Assembly (NCBI GenBank): GCA_910586005.1
Contig: CAJUHG010000003.1
Span: forward strand, 35,558 to 80,995
Length of the DNA: 45,438 bases
Direction: 5' to 3'
Source: an uncultured Lachnospiraceae bacterium
GTDB taxonomy: Bacteria; Bacillota; Clostridia; Lachnospirales; Lachnospiraceae
Numbering within the stretch: position 1 is the stretch's first letter; the number at the start of each line of letters is the position of its first letter. The notes under the pieces were generated by a model. That model was not told the DNA's origin and did not search any database. It saw only the letters and a list, made by a program, of their open reading frames with translations. Below, in pieces: positions 9,017-17,367 of the stretch. The translations under genes and the position numbers were made by a program.

Positions 9017-10372
9017 CTATTTCAAAATATCTTTTAAATCATGAAATCCTCGATTTGTAGTTACAACAACTACTGTGTCATTCACTTCAATGGTATCCTG
9101 ACCACCAGGTGTAATAATATTACCCTTTCGATTAATACAAGCAATTAATAAATTTTCCTTTAGTTTCAGTTCCATCAAAGGAATGCCCACCAATTCCGAT
9201 TTTTCTTGTACTCGGAATTCCAGTGCTTCCACTTTATTTTCAATTAATTGATACAAAGTCTCAATATTACTTCCAATGGAATTTTGTTTTGCTCGCACAT
9301 ATTGTATAATATATTCTGCTGTAATATTCTTAGGATAAAGAACACTACCTAAATCCAAACTGTCAATAATCTCATCATAAGCAATTCTATGAACTTTTGT
9401 TATTGTTTTTGCTTTTGACACTTTTTTGGCAAATAGACTTAACATAATATTTTCTTCATCTAGATTGGTCCAAGACACAAAAGAATGTGCACGAGGTAGT
9501 CCCTCTTCATACAGAAGATTACGTTCTGTTCCATCTCCAAAAATAACCATTGCCTGAGGTAAAAGTTCACTTAATTCATTGCAACGTTCTTTATCTTGTT
9601 CAATAATTTTAATTTCAATTCCCATAGGCAAAAGTTGTTTGGCTAAATAATATGTAGTCTCTCCACCTCCTATAATCATACAGTTTTTAATTCTATTGGT
9701 AGTCATTCCAATCTTTTTAAAAAAATCATTTGCTTTCTTTGCAGAAGCTACAACAGAAATCACATCTTTCTCCTGTAATCGAAAATTACCAGAAGGAATA
9801 AATACCTCTTCTCCCCGCTCTACAGTACAAATCAACACATCACAGTGCAAGCCACTAGATATATAAGTTAAAGGTCGACCATTTAACACAGAACCCTCAT
9901 TAATTTTACATTTTAAAAGATCTACCCGCCCTTTTGCAAAGCTATCTACCTTTATTGCTGATGGAAATTTCAACAAACGAGCAATTTCTGTCGCTGCTGC
10001 ATACTCTGGATTAATTACCATAGATAATCCCAATTCTTCTTTTATATGAGTAATTTCCTTATTATAAATGGGATTGCGCACGCGAGCAATTGTTTCACAA
10101 CCTGCTGCTTTTCTTGCAATTAAACAACAAAGCAGATTTAATTCATCTGAAGTGGTAACTGCTATCAGCAAATCTGCATCAGCAATTCCAGCTTCATCTT
10201 GTACTGAAAAACTTGCTCCATTTCCAACGATACCCATAACATCAAAACGGTTTGCCAACGCTTCTGCTTTATTTGCATCTTTATCCACCACAGTAATATT
10301 GTGTCCTTCTTCGCTTAATTGTTCTGTAAGAGTTGTGCCAACATTTCCACAACCCACGATGATAATCTGCAT
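9017..10372 (-). CDS. trkA: Trk potassium uptake regulatory subunit TrkA
   Basis: Cytosolic gating ring protein with two RCK units. The first Rossmann NAD-binding motif is IIIVGCGNVGTTL at the N-terminus and the second is MIIGGGETTYYLAKQL mid-protein, each followed by a TrkA_C-like domain. Translated from ATG 10372 it has 451 residues. That start has GGAGG 5 nt upstream; the frame runs up to 10414 but the added residues are unlike TrkA. It is the first gene of the trkA-trkH-76aa-TM1266-hydF unit, and a hairpin-rich leader precedes it. Confidence 0.96.
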   Translation of the reverse strand: MQIIIVGCGNVGTTLTEQLSEEGHNITVVDKDANKAEALANRFDVMGIVGNGASFSVQDEAGIADADLLIAVTTSDELNLLCCLIARKAAGCETIARVRNPIYNKEITHIKEELGLSMVINPEYAAATEIARLLKFPSAIKVDSFAKGRVDLLKCKINEGSVLNGRPLTYISSGLHCDVLICTVERGEEVFIPSGNFRLQEKDVISVVASAKKANDFFKKIGMTTNRIKNCMIIGGGETTYYLAKQLLPMGIEIKIIEQDKERCNELSELLPQAMVIFGDGTERNLLYEEGLPRAHSFVSWTNLDEENIMLSLFAKKVSKAKTITKVHRIAYDEIIDSLDLGSVLYPKNITAEYIIQYVRAKQNSIGSNIETLYQLIENKVEALEFRVQEKSELVGIPLMELKLKENLLIACINRKGNIITPGGQDTIEVNDTVVVVTTNRGFHDLKDILK

Positions 10373-10392
10373 ATTTTCCTCCATTCTTAACA

Positions 10393-10530
10393 ATGCGGAC
10401 AAATCCGCATCCACTTCCTAAATGCCTCTTTCTTGAGAGAGGCTGGACATCTAGCGGATGTCCAGTTAGCTCCGTTCAAAGCAGAGCGAATACCTCAAAT
10501 GGTTTATTTTGCTGAGCGTACTCGCTTTAG
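10393..10530 (-). promoter_or_regulatory. Hairpin-rich leader of trkA (unclassified)
   Basis: Four short stems lie in a row upstream of the trkA ribosome site. They are 10393-10410 (ATGCGGA/TCCGCAT, 4-nt loop), 10424-10443 (GCCTCT/AGAGGC), 10443-10465 (CTGGACATC/GATGTCCAG, 5-nt loop) and 10515-10526 (AGCG/CGCT). The block is clearly richer in G+C than its surroundings. c-di-AMP (ydaO) riboswitches often precede Trk genes, but I do not find that motif's conserved segments here. It may be a cis-acting RNA or a repeat element. Confidence 0.45.
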
Positions 10531-10548
10531 CAACATAGTTCCTTTTGC

Positions 10549-10574
10549 GCAAGTACACATACTATTTTTATTTT
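10549..10574 (+). repeat. Dispersed repeat R1, copy 1
   Basis: GCAAGTACACATACTATTTT followed by TATTTT. It matches the R1 consensus GCRAGTNCRCATMATATTTT and abuts the degV stop codon (10574-10576). Other copies lie at 23016, 28230, 30961 and 31030, all in the same orientation and all intergenic. Confidence 0.45.
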
Positions 10575-11464
10575 CAGATATATTTTTTGATAAGTCCAAG
10601 TCCAATAGGATGTGGTCCTGTATGAACTCCAATTGTAGCCCCAATCTGAAAAATATCTATCGTTTTGTAATTAGAATAAGTCTGCAAAGAGGCCAAGAGC
10701 TGATCCCGAAACTCTACCGCTTCCTCATAATTATATCCATATCCCACTACAATTTGATAATTATCAGGTGATTCTCCTATTTTCTCAAAATGACTTTTGG
10801 TTTGTTCTATTAAACGTTTCATTCCTTTTTTTCTGCTACGTGTAATTCCTGTTGGAAAAATTTCTCCCTCTTTTAATACAATCAATGGTTTAATTCCCAA
10901 AGTAGATGCTGCTGTTCCCATTACTTTTCCAATTCTTCCACCATGTATCAAATACTCATAATTTCCCACTGTAAATATAATTCGACCTGTAGACTTTATT
11001 CGTTCAATTTCAGTCAAAGTTTCCTCAAAAGATAGTCCAGCTTGTTGCATTTTCACTACTTCTAGTACTAAAATTCCTTGAAGTACAGTATTTACAGTAC
11101 TATCAAGCACTTGAATCTTAATCTGTGGATATTCTTCTCTTAATAAATCTGCTGCTGACTTTGCTGAGTTATAAGAACCACTAAATTTAGTAGTAATACA
11201 TAGACAAATAATATCCTTTCCTTCCTTTGCATAAGGTGTAAATGCTTCTACATAATCTTGTACTGATGGAAGAGAGGACATAGGAAACTTGTCTGGATTA
11301 TCCACCATCTCCTGATAAAAAACTCTTACACTGATTTCTTCAATTTCCTTTTTATAAGTTTGCCCATCAAATGTTACATAAAATGGTACAACTTTTATTC
11401 CTGTCTTTTGTACCAATTCTATTCCTAAATCGCAAGAACCATCTGAAATAATCTGATATGCCAT
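10574..11464 (-). CDS. DegV family fatty-acid-binding protein
   Basis: A DegV-fold protein (296 residues from ATG 11464). In related bacteria these bind a fatty acid for the FakA kinase. Seen: N-terminal YQIISDGSCDLG (the strand-Asp-Ser-Cys pattern of the family), FPMSSLPSVQDY, the central CITTKFSGSYNSAKSAA and the C-terminal GATIGVHTGPHPIGLG. The start has AAGGGGA close upstream, so I prefer it to the 11479 start. No fakA gene is in the window. It has its own promoter and a leader with two mutually exclusive hairpins (11540-11601). Confidence 0.92.
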   Translation of the reverse strand: MAYQIISDGSCDLGIELVQKTGIKVVPFYVTFDGQTYKKEIEEISVRVFYQEMVDNPDKFPMSSLPSVQDYVEAFTPYAKEGKDIICLCITTKFSGSYNSAKSAADLLREEYPQIKIQVLDSTVNTVLQGILVLEVVKMQQAGLSFEETLTEIERIKSTGRIIFTVGNYEYLIHGGRIGKVMGTAASTLGIKPLIVLKEGEIFPTGITRSRKKGMKRLIEQTKSHFEKIGESPDNYQIVVGYGYNYEEAVEFRDQLLASLQTYSNYKTIDIFQIGATIGVHTGPHPIGLGLIKKYI

Positions 11465-11539
11465 AATTTCCCCTTTCATAAATAATTTCTATACCTACTT
11501 ATACATGCTTACTTTATTTGTATACTAACAACCACAAAA

Positions 11540-11601
11540 GGAGAGCTTCTCTGCTCCCCAAATTTTTACAAAGCAGAGTTTCACTGCTCTTGCTCATTAT
11601 A
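11540..11601 (-). promoter_or_regulatory. degV promoter -10 and leader with alternative hairpins
   Basis: Minus strand: TATAAT at 11596-11601 (weak -35). A hairpin follows with arms 11584-11588 and 11572-11576, then a second stem at 11540-11559 (GGGGAGC/GCTCTCC) followed by TTTT. The segment 11572-11578 is a perfect 7-nt complement of 11549-11555, so pairing these two would dissolve both hairpins. This is the layout of an attenuator. The effector, if any, is unknown. Confidence 0.35.
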
Positions 11602-11648
11602 ATACCTTTTCTATAAAAAGAAAAGACTTCAAGTAATATTTCATAAAA

Positions 11649-11691
11649 GACTTCAAAAGTCATTGATTTTTATCATATCATATAAAATCAA
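11649..11691 (-). terminator. Weak terminator region after ybaK
   Basis: On the minus strand an 8-bp stem (11684-11691 with 11663-11670) is followed by a 5-bp stem in GACTTTTGAAGTC (11649-11661) and TTTT. It lies just after the ybaK stop at 11720. The stems are AT-rich, so the strength is uncertain. Confidence 0.4.
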
Positions 11692-11719
11692 AAAGACTTT
11701 ATAGACAAATATTCTATGA

Positions 11720-12211
11720 TTACTCACAACAAAATTCTCCTACTCTAGCACCAGTAATATTTAAGAAGTCTTTTGTAGACAAGTACAAAGTGGTTCCAAT
11801 TCTTCCACCACTAAAATAAATTTTATCATACAAAAGAGCATTTTCATGTAAATAAATAGGATATTGTTTTTTCATTCCTAACGGACTACAACCTCCTCTT
11901 ACATATCCAGTGACTGTTGTAATATCTTTTACAGGAATCATTTCCAAAGATTTTTCTCCTACAAGTCTTGCCGCCGTTTTCAAATAAATTTCTTTTGCAA
12001 TAGGTAAAACAAAGACATAATACTGTTTACTTTTTCCTTGTAATACTAATGTCTTAAAAGATTGTTCTACAGGTGCTCCCGTTTTCTCTGCTGTGTGGAT
12101 ACCATCCATAAATTCTTCACATTCATATTGTAAAACATCATAAACAATATGATGTTTATCTAAAATTCGCATGGCATTTGTCTTAATTTCTTTTGTTGTA
12201 TTCTTTGCCAT
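11720..12211 (-). CDS. ybaK: Cys-tRNA(Pro)/Cys-tRNA(Cys) deacylase YbaK
   Basis: A single-domain trans-editing enzyme of 163 residues that hydrolyses cysteine mis-attached to tRNA(Pro). Family features: FKTLVLQGKSKQYYVFVLP with the conserved Lys, KTAARLVGEKSLEMIP, and the glycine-rich substrate loop GYVRGGCSPLGMKKQYP. It lies 21 nt downstream of the ABC-F gene and is probably co-transcribed; both act on translation fidelity or ribosome function. A normal-length, intact gene. Confidence 0.93.
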   Translation of the reverse strand: MAKNTTKEIKTNAMRILDKHHIVYDVLQYECEEFMDGIHTAEKTGAPVEQSFKTLVLQGKSKQYYVFVLPIAKEIYLKTAARLVGEKSLEMIPVKDITTVTGYVRGGCSPLGMKKQYPIYLHENALLYDKIYFSGGRIGTTLYLSTKDFLNITGARVGEFCCE

Positions 12212-12232
12212 CTTATTTTCCTACTTTCTAAA

Positions 12233-14047
12233 CTATCGTTTTTGAGCTTCTATCCTTTCTGCCAAATCATTCAGATATACCCAACGTTCCATTTTTTCTT
12301 CTAATTCAGTCTCTATCCTTATTTTTTCTTCTAACAATTCGGAAAGTCTTACTGAATTAGTAGCATTATTTATGATATCTTGTTCCAGTTCTCCCAATTT
12401 TATTTCTAGAGTTTCAACTTCCTCTTCTATCACCTCATATTCACGCTGCTCTTTAAAAGTAAACTTTAATTTTTTCTCACTCAGCTTAGTTTTTTCTTTC
12501 TGTGTATTGCCAAGCACTTTCTCTTTTTTAATAGAAGAACTATTTTTTCTCTTTTCTAGATTATGTTTCTTTTGTGTATAAATATAATCCAAATATCCAC
12601 CTTCATACTGCTGTAGATGTCCATTCTCTTCAAAAGCAAATATTCTAGTTGCCAAGCGTTCTAGAAAATAACGGTCATGAGATACTATAATTACAATTCC
12701 TTGGAAAGAATCCAAATAATCCTCTAAAATTGTTAATGTTTTAATATCTAAATCATTGGTAGGTTCGTCTAAAATCAATACATTAGGTGCTCCCATAAGA
12801 ATTTTTAAAAGATATAATCTTCTGCGCTCACCACCTGACAATTTTCCAATAGGTGCCCACTGCAAAGTTCCATGAAATAAAAAACGCTCCATTAACATGG
12901 AGGCACTTATTTTCCCATCACCTATATCAATATATTCTGCCACTTCTCTAACATATTCAATTGCTTTTACTCTCTCGTCCATATGAACATTATCTTGTGA
13001 AAAATAACCGATTTTAATGGTATCTCCAATCTCTACTGTTCCACTATCTGCAGCCACTTGTCCCAAAATAATTTTTAGAAGTGTAGATTTCCCACATCCA
13101 TTTGGACCTACAATTCCAATACGTTCTCCTTTTAAAAAAATATATGTAAAATTCTTAAATAATATTTTTTCTCCATAAGATTTTGACAAATCTTTTACCT
13201 CAATAGTCTTTTTTCCCATTCGAGAAAAAGCAGAAGAAATCTCAACAGCAGTTTCCTCTATAGGACCTTCTATAGCAAGTAAATCTTCAATTCGTTGAAT
13301 ATGGGCTTTCTGTTTTGTAGAACGTGCCCTTGCACCTCTTGCTAACCAAGAAAGCTCCTTTTTTAAAATACTCTTACGCTTTCGTTCACTTGCCTGTTCC
13401 ATACTTTGTTTTTGCATTTTCAATGCCACATAATCTGCATAACTACCCAAATAACTGTAAATTTTTCCATATTCCACTTCTACAATCCGCTGGACTACAC
13501 GATCCAAAAAATAACGGTCATGAGTTACCATAACAATAGCTCCCCGAAATTTTACCAAATATTCCTCTAACCACTCAGACATTTCACTATCTAAATGATT
13601 GGTTGGTTCATCTAATATTAGTATTTCCACGGGTTGTAGCAATACATTTACCAAAGCAATTCTCTTTTTTTGTCCGCCAGACAAATATTTTACAGATTTT
13701 GATATATCTGAAAATCCTAATTGATTTAACATAGATCTGGCTTCACTTTCTAATACCATATCCTGTTTATCTAAACCTTTTAGTGCAGCCTTTAAAATAC
13801 TGTCTGTATCTTCTAACATGGGAGTCTGAGCTAGATAGGCAAGTTTCACATGATTTCCTACAATAACTGTACCTTCCTCTGGTTCTTCTATGCCTGCAAT
13901 TATTTTCAGCAAAGTTGATTTTCCCATTCCATTAGTACCAATAACCCCTACTTTTTCCCCATCTTGAAGACTAAATGTAACATCCTCTAACAAGGTTCTC
14001 TCTGCTGTATAAGACTTTTTTAAGTGTTCTGCTGTCAATATATTCAT
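12233..14047 (-). CDS. ABC-F family ATPase (Uup-like ribosome-associated)
   Basis: A soluble twin-ATPase protein of 604 residues with no membrane segment. Domain 1 has Walker A GTNGMGKST, signature LSGGQKKR and Walker B LILDEPTNHLD. Domain 2 has GPNGCGKST, LSGGERRR and LILDEPTNDLD. The inter-domain linker carries ELSWLARGARARSTKQKA, as in Uup/EttA-type proteins that bind the ribosomal E-site. A charged coiled coil (about 520-600) ends the protein, as in Uup. No features single out an antibiotic-resistance subclass. The start is behind AAGGAG. It is upstream of ybaK in the same direction. Confidence 0.93.
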   Translation of the reverse strand: MNILTAEHLKKSYTAERTLLEDVTFSLQDGEKVGVIGTNGMGKSTLLKIIAGIEEPEEGTVIVGNHVKLAYLAQTPMLEDTDSILKAALKGLDKQDMVLESEARSMLNQLGFSDISKSVKYLSGGQKKRIALVNVLLQPVEILILDEPTNHLDSEMSEWLEEYLVKFRGAIVMVTHDRYFLDRVVQRIVEVEYGKIYSYLGSYADYVALKMQKQSMEQASERKRKSILKKELSWLARGARARSTKQKAHIQRIEDLLAIEGPIEETAVEISSAFSRMGKKTIEVKDLSKSYGEKILFKNFTYIFLKGERIGIVGPNGCGKSTLLKIILGQVAADSGTVEIGDTIKIGYFSQDNVHMDERVKAIEYVREVAEYIDIGDGKISASMLMERFLFHGTLQWAPIGKLSGGERRRLYLLKILMGAPNVLILDEPTNDLDIKTLTILEDYLDSFQGIVIIVSHDRYFLERLATRIFAFEENGHLQQYEGGYLDYIYTQKKHNLEKRKNSSSIKKEKVLGNTQKEKTKLSEKKLKFTFKEQREYEVIEEEVETLEIKLGELEQDIINNATNSVRLSELLEEKIRIETELEEKMERWVYLNDLAERIEAQKR

Positions 14048-14078
14048 ACATAATTACTCCTTATTTCTCTTGTTGAAG

Positions 14079-14144
14079 AAGATTAAAAAATCTTCGTTGA
14101 TTAGGGCATACAAGGAAAACGATTGATTCACATCGTATGCCCCT
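14079..14144. repeat. Two inverted repeats between ABC-F and RlmI-like genes
   Basis: A 7-bp hairpin GAAGATT/AATCTTC with a 4-nt loop is followed by a second inverted repeat, GGGCATAC ... GTATGCCC (about 14105-14143), with an overlapping ACGAT/ATCGT pairing inside. The second resembles small palindromic intergenic repeats with GTAGGGGCA-type ends. No second copy is in the window. Confidence 0.45.
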
Positions 14145-14221
14145 ACAGCAAGTACTCTGAAATTTATTTAAATTCAGCAGAACTAACTTGCTTCTATAAT
14201 AATATTTTAAAAAATATATGC

Positions 14222-15424
14222 TCAGTGTTCTTCACATACCTGAAAAATATAAAATTTTAAATAATAGGACTCTTCCGCTGCCCATAAAATAGGATGATCT
14301 GGCGCTTGTGTTCCAAATTGCACTTGTCTTAATCGTTTGTGTGCATGGTCTGCTGCCTGATGAATTGTTTTTGTAAATAACTCAAAGTCCATAAAATGTG
14401 AACAAGAACAGGTAGCAAGATATCCCCCGTCTTTCACTAATTTCATACCACGAAGATTAATTTCCCTATACCCCTTTACTGCATTTTTTATAGAATTTCT
14501 AGATTTTGTAAAAGCAGGTGGATCTAAAATTACTACATCAAAGGTTTCCCCTTGGCTTTCAAGTTCAGGTAATAACTCAAATACATCTCTACATTGAAAT
14601 TTTACACAATCAGATAATCCATTTAATTTAGCATTTTGTTCTGCCAAATCAATTGCAAACAGAGAGGCATCCACACCCAAAACACTAGTTGCTCCTGCAA
14701 TTCCTGCATTTAAGGCAAAAGAACCTGTATGGGTAAAACAGTCCAATACTTTTGCATCTTTACACAATCGTTGAACAGCCATCCGATTATATTTCTGGTC
14801 CAAGAAAAACCCTGTTTTTTGCCCATCTTTTACATCTACCAAATATCGCACATTATTTTCTAGAATTTCCACTTTTGTATCAAATTCTGGTCCAAGAAAT
14901 CCTTTGTAAAGCTCTAACCCTTCTTGCTTACGCACCTTTGCATCACTGCGTTCATAAACTCCCCGAATATAAATATCATCCTCTGCCATACATTCTTTTA
15001 AATCTTTTATAATTTCCTCTTTAAAAAAATCTATGCCAAGAGCCAAAGACTGTACAACTAATACATCTGCAAACTTGTCCACGACTAGCCCTGGTAACCA
15101 ATCTGCTTCCCCAAAAATCACCCGACAAGAATTAATATCCACTGTTTTTTTTCTGTATTCCCATGCATTTTTCACACGCATTTTTATAAAATCTGCATCT
15201 ATTTCTTGTTCTTTTTTTCTTGTCATCATACGAACACGGATTTTAGAATTAAAATTGATAAATCCTTTTCCCATAGGATATCCATCAAAATCTTGTACTA
15301 TAACAATATCCCCATCTGTAACATTTCCTTTTACAGAGGCTATCTCATTGTCATAAATCCATAAACCACCAGATTTTATAGTTCTTCCTTCTCCCCGTTT
15401 TAATTCAACAATTGCATGCTCCAT
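14222..15424 (-). CDS. Class I SAM-dependent rRNA methyltransferase (RlmI-like)
   Basis: A 400-residue protein with an N-terminal PUA-type RNA-binding domain (GGLWIYDNEIASVKG), a central EEHG-like region and a C-terminal Rossmann methyltransferase. Motifs: VLDCFTHTGSFALNAG (SAM binding), LGVDAS, VVILDPPAFTKS and CSCSHFM. The DPPAF and following CSCS cysteine pair fit the m5C enzymes of the RlmI/RlmO type that modify 23S rRNA. The start is ATG 15424 with a modest AGG upstream. It is probably a single gene, since inverted repeats separate it from the ABC-F gene. Confidence 0.9.
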   Translation of the reverse strand: MEHAIVELKRGEGRTIKSGGLWIYDNEIASVKGNVTDGDIVIVQDFDGYPMGKGFINFNSKIRVRMMTRKKEQEIDADFIKMRVKNAWEYRKKTVDINSCRVIFGEADWLPGLVVDKFADVLVVQSLALGIDFFKEEIIKDLKECMAEDDIYIRGVYERSDAKVRKQEGLELYKGFLGPEFDTKVEILENNVRYLVDVKDGQKTGFFLDQKYNRMAVQRLCKDAKVLDCFTHTGSFALNAGIAGATSVLGVDASLFAIDLAEQNAKLNGLSDCVKFQCRDVFELLPELESQGETFDVVILDPPAFTKSRNSIKNAVKGYREINLRGMKLVKDGGYLATCSCSHFMDFELFTKTIHQAADHAHKRLRQVQFGTQAPDHPILWAAEESYYLKFYIFQVCEEH

Positions 15425-15540
15425 TCGTGCCTATTCCTATTCTATCATTGTAGTTTGTTTCTTTTTCCATTTAAATTATCATTTATTAATATATAATTTC
15501 TATCCTTATACAATATCTCAACACTTCTTCAAGCAGAAAT

Positions 15541-17076
15541 CTATTTCAATCTATGTACAGGTGGTCTTTGTGGGTCAATAATATCTGCTGCATTAAACAA
15601 ATCAGACAATGTATTTTCCTCTCCAATGGAATTAAAATAAATTCTAAAACCATCTAAATTTCTTCTACTCTGTCTTACATAATTGTCTCTAATTTGCACA
15701 CCATATTGCATAGAATCCACATTACAGAAATAATTAAATCCCTGTTGTTTTAAATATTCAAATTTTTCATTACCAGCTACATATCCCTCTGGCCATCCTG
15801 CTAAATCTTGACCATGCGCAAAAATAATTGTGTCTACAGGTCCCACTACAGGTTCTACATTTTCTTTCCACTTTGTAGTATCTACTTGTAATCTGTCAAA
15901 GGAAATATTTCCAACTTTAAGATGTCCCCAAGTATGGCTTGCAAATTTCCATCCCTCTGCCTTCATAGCATCTGCAACTTTTTTGGCATTGGCACGTTCT
16001 GTTTCTAAATCAAAATCTGGATGTTCTTCTAGCCATTTCTTCTTATCTGCATTGATATCATCTGGCACTGTTTGATAACTAATATCTGTACGATACCCCA
16101 ATACCCCATTGTAACCTGTTAGAGCAATGGTTCCTCTTGCTCCTTTGTAGGCAGCATCAGGATGCTCTTCAATAAATTTATCTAATAATGGTACAGCATC
16201 ATAATCCCCAACAACTGTAGTGCCATCTTCTTGAATATATTCACATTTTGGCTTTCCATTTTCATCTACTACCATTTTTGATGCATACCCATATCCATCA
16301 TAACTATGATAATAAGACAAATCATCTAAGGATAATACAAAGGCTTTCTTTCCAGGAGGAAGCATAATCGTTCCCTCTTTAAAATGAGATACTCCATTCT
16401 CATCTACTGTCTCTTCTGCAATATCATGTAAATCTACTAGCACATATCCATTATCATACATTGTCTGTGTAATCTTATTAAATTCATCTATTGTTGTCAT
16501 CCATTGGTTATTACCTACTGCCTGTGGATCCGTTTCTTGATTTGCAAAAGCCTTCGTAGGATCTACCACTAATGTATGATAAAATACATGTGTGATTTCT
16601 GAAATATTAACTGGAACACATTCCGCTTTGTTTGTTTCATAAATTTTAATAGCCTCTGTCATCTCTGGAATATTCTCATAACCCTGAAAACTTTTTATCT
16701 TTTCAATAGCCCCATCATAATCATATCCCATTGCTAGAAAATTTGCTTCCTGCAAAATGCTATCTTCAGTTCCACTTGTTATTTGTTCCTTTTCTTGATT
16801 TTGTTCCTTTTCTTGACTTTGCTCTTTCTCCTGCTTTTGTTCTAATCCTTGTTTTTGTGCATCTCTTTTTTCATTTTCAACAGGATTAGCATTTGCTGCC
16901 ACAGCATTTTGATTGTCTTTATCTTTCTTTTTATCAGCAGTAATCACTGCAGTCGCCACACCGACACCTGTTATTACAAATAGTATGGCAAATGTTACGC
17001 CCAATCGTTTTTTTAAATATCTCTGTCGTCTCTTCTGATTCATATTTCTTCTTAAATTGTTTTCTCTTCTTTCCAT
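15541..17076 (-). CDS. Membrane-anchored polysaccharide deacetylase (NodB-like)
   Basis: 511 residues. A basic N-terminus and one TM segment (about 25-47) are followed by a low-complexity linker with QEKEQ units (about 81-98), a short helical region and the NodB-fold domain. Catalytic features: the Asp pair at 251-252 in LSLDDLSYY, where classical enzymes read TFDDG, and the metal ligands His381 and His385 in SHTWGH. It probably removes acetyl groups from a wall glycan or peptidoglycan outside the cell. The start has AGGGAG 7 nt upstream. The altered first motif makes activity likely but not certain. Confidence 0.87.
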   Translation of the reverse strand: MERRENNLRRNMNQKRRQRYLKKRLGVTFAILFVITGVGVATAVITADKKKDKDNQNAVAANANPVENEKRDAQKQGLEQKQEKEQSQEKEQNQEKEQITSGTEDSILQEANFLAMGYDYDGAIEKIKSFQGYENIPEMTEAIKIYETNKAECVPVNISEITHVFYHTLVVDPTKAFANQETDPQAVGNNQWMTTIDEFNKITQTMYDNGYVLVDLHDIAEETVDENGVSHFKEGTIMLPPGKKAFVLSLDDLSYYHSYDGYGYASKMVVDENGKPKCEYIQEDGTTVVGDYDAVPLLDKFIEEHPDAAYKGARGTIALTGYNGVLGYRTDISYQTVPDDINADKKKWLEEHPDFDLETERANAKKVADAMKAEGWKFASHTWGHLKVGNISFDRLQVDTTKWKENVEPVVGPVDTIIFAHGQDLAGWPEGYVAGNEKFEYLKQQGFNYFCNVDSMQYGVQIRDNYVRQSRRNLDGFRIYFNSIGEENTLSDLFNAADIIDPQRPPVHRLK

Positions 17077-17241
17077 ATCATTTCTCCCTATCCAGAATTT
17101 ATCTTTCCGTTTATTATATATCTACCTTCTATATCATATGCTGAATATAGAAGAAAAATCAATCCTTCTTCTATGAAAACTTTATTAATATTTTCTAAAT
17201 TTTAGAAAGATTTGTTTTTTTGTGTAATATATGGAATAGTA

Positions 17242-17367
17242 ATCTGTCTTTTACCAATTTAATTCATGATACCATATAACTTTTTTATCATATCTAATGA
17301 TACCATCTGTCTTTAGCAGTTTAATCCATCATATGATGCAACTTTTTCATTACATATAGATATGCTG
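17242..17367. repeat. Degenerate direct duplication of the MATE gene 3' end
   Basis: 17242-17304 and 17305-17367 align with a shift of about 62 nt. Both begin ATCTGTCTTT, both carry the TAA stop context and both end the alignment with AACTTTTT (roughly 70% by hand over the first 45 nt). The right copy holds the last codons of the MATE gene. Read on the minus strand, the left copy could encode a similar tail ending KKLYGIMN plus stop, against KKLHHMMD in the gene. Confidence 0.5.

Noticed and set aside
10393..10530. ydaO-type c-di-AMP riboswitch for trkA
   Set aside because: The expected conserved internal-loop sequences are absent; only simple hairpins are seen.
10433..10771. Plus-strand frame of 112 codons over the trkA leader and the degV end
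   Set aside because: It runs through the hairpin block and then antisense to degV; there is no ribosome site and its second half is a shadow of degV.
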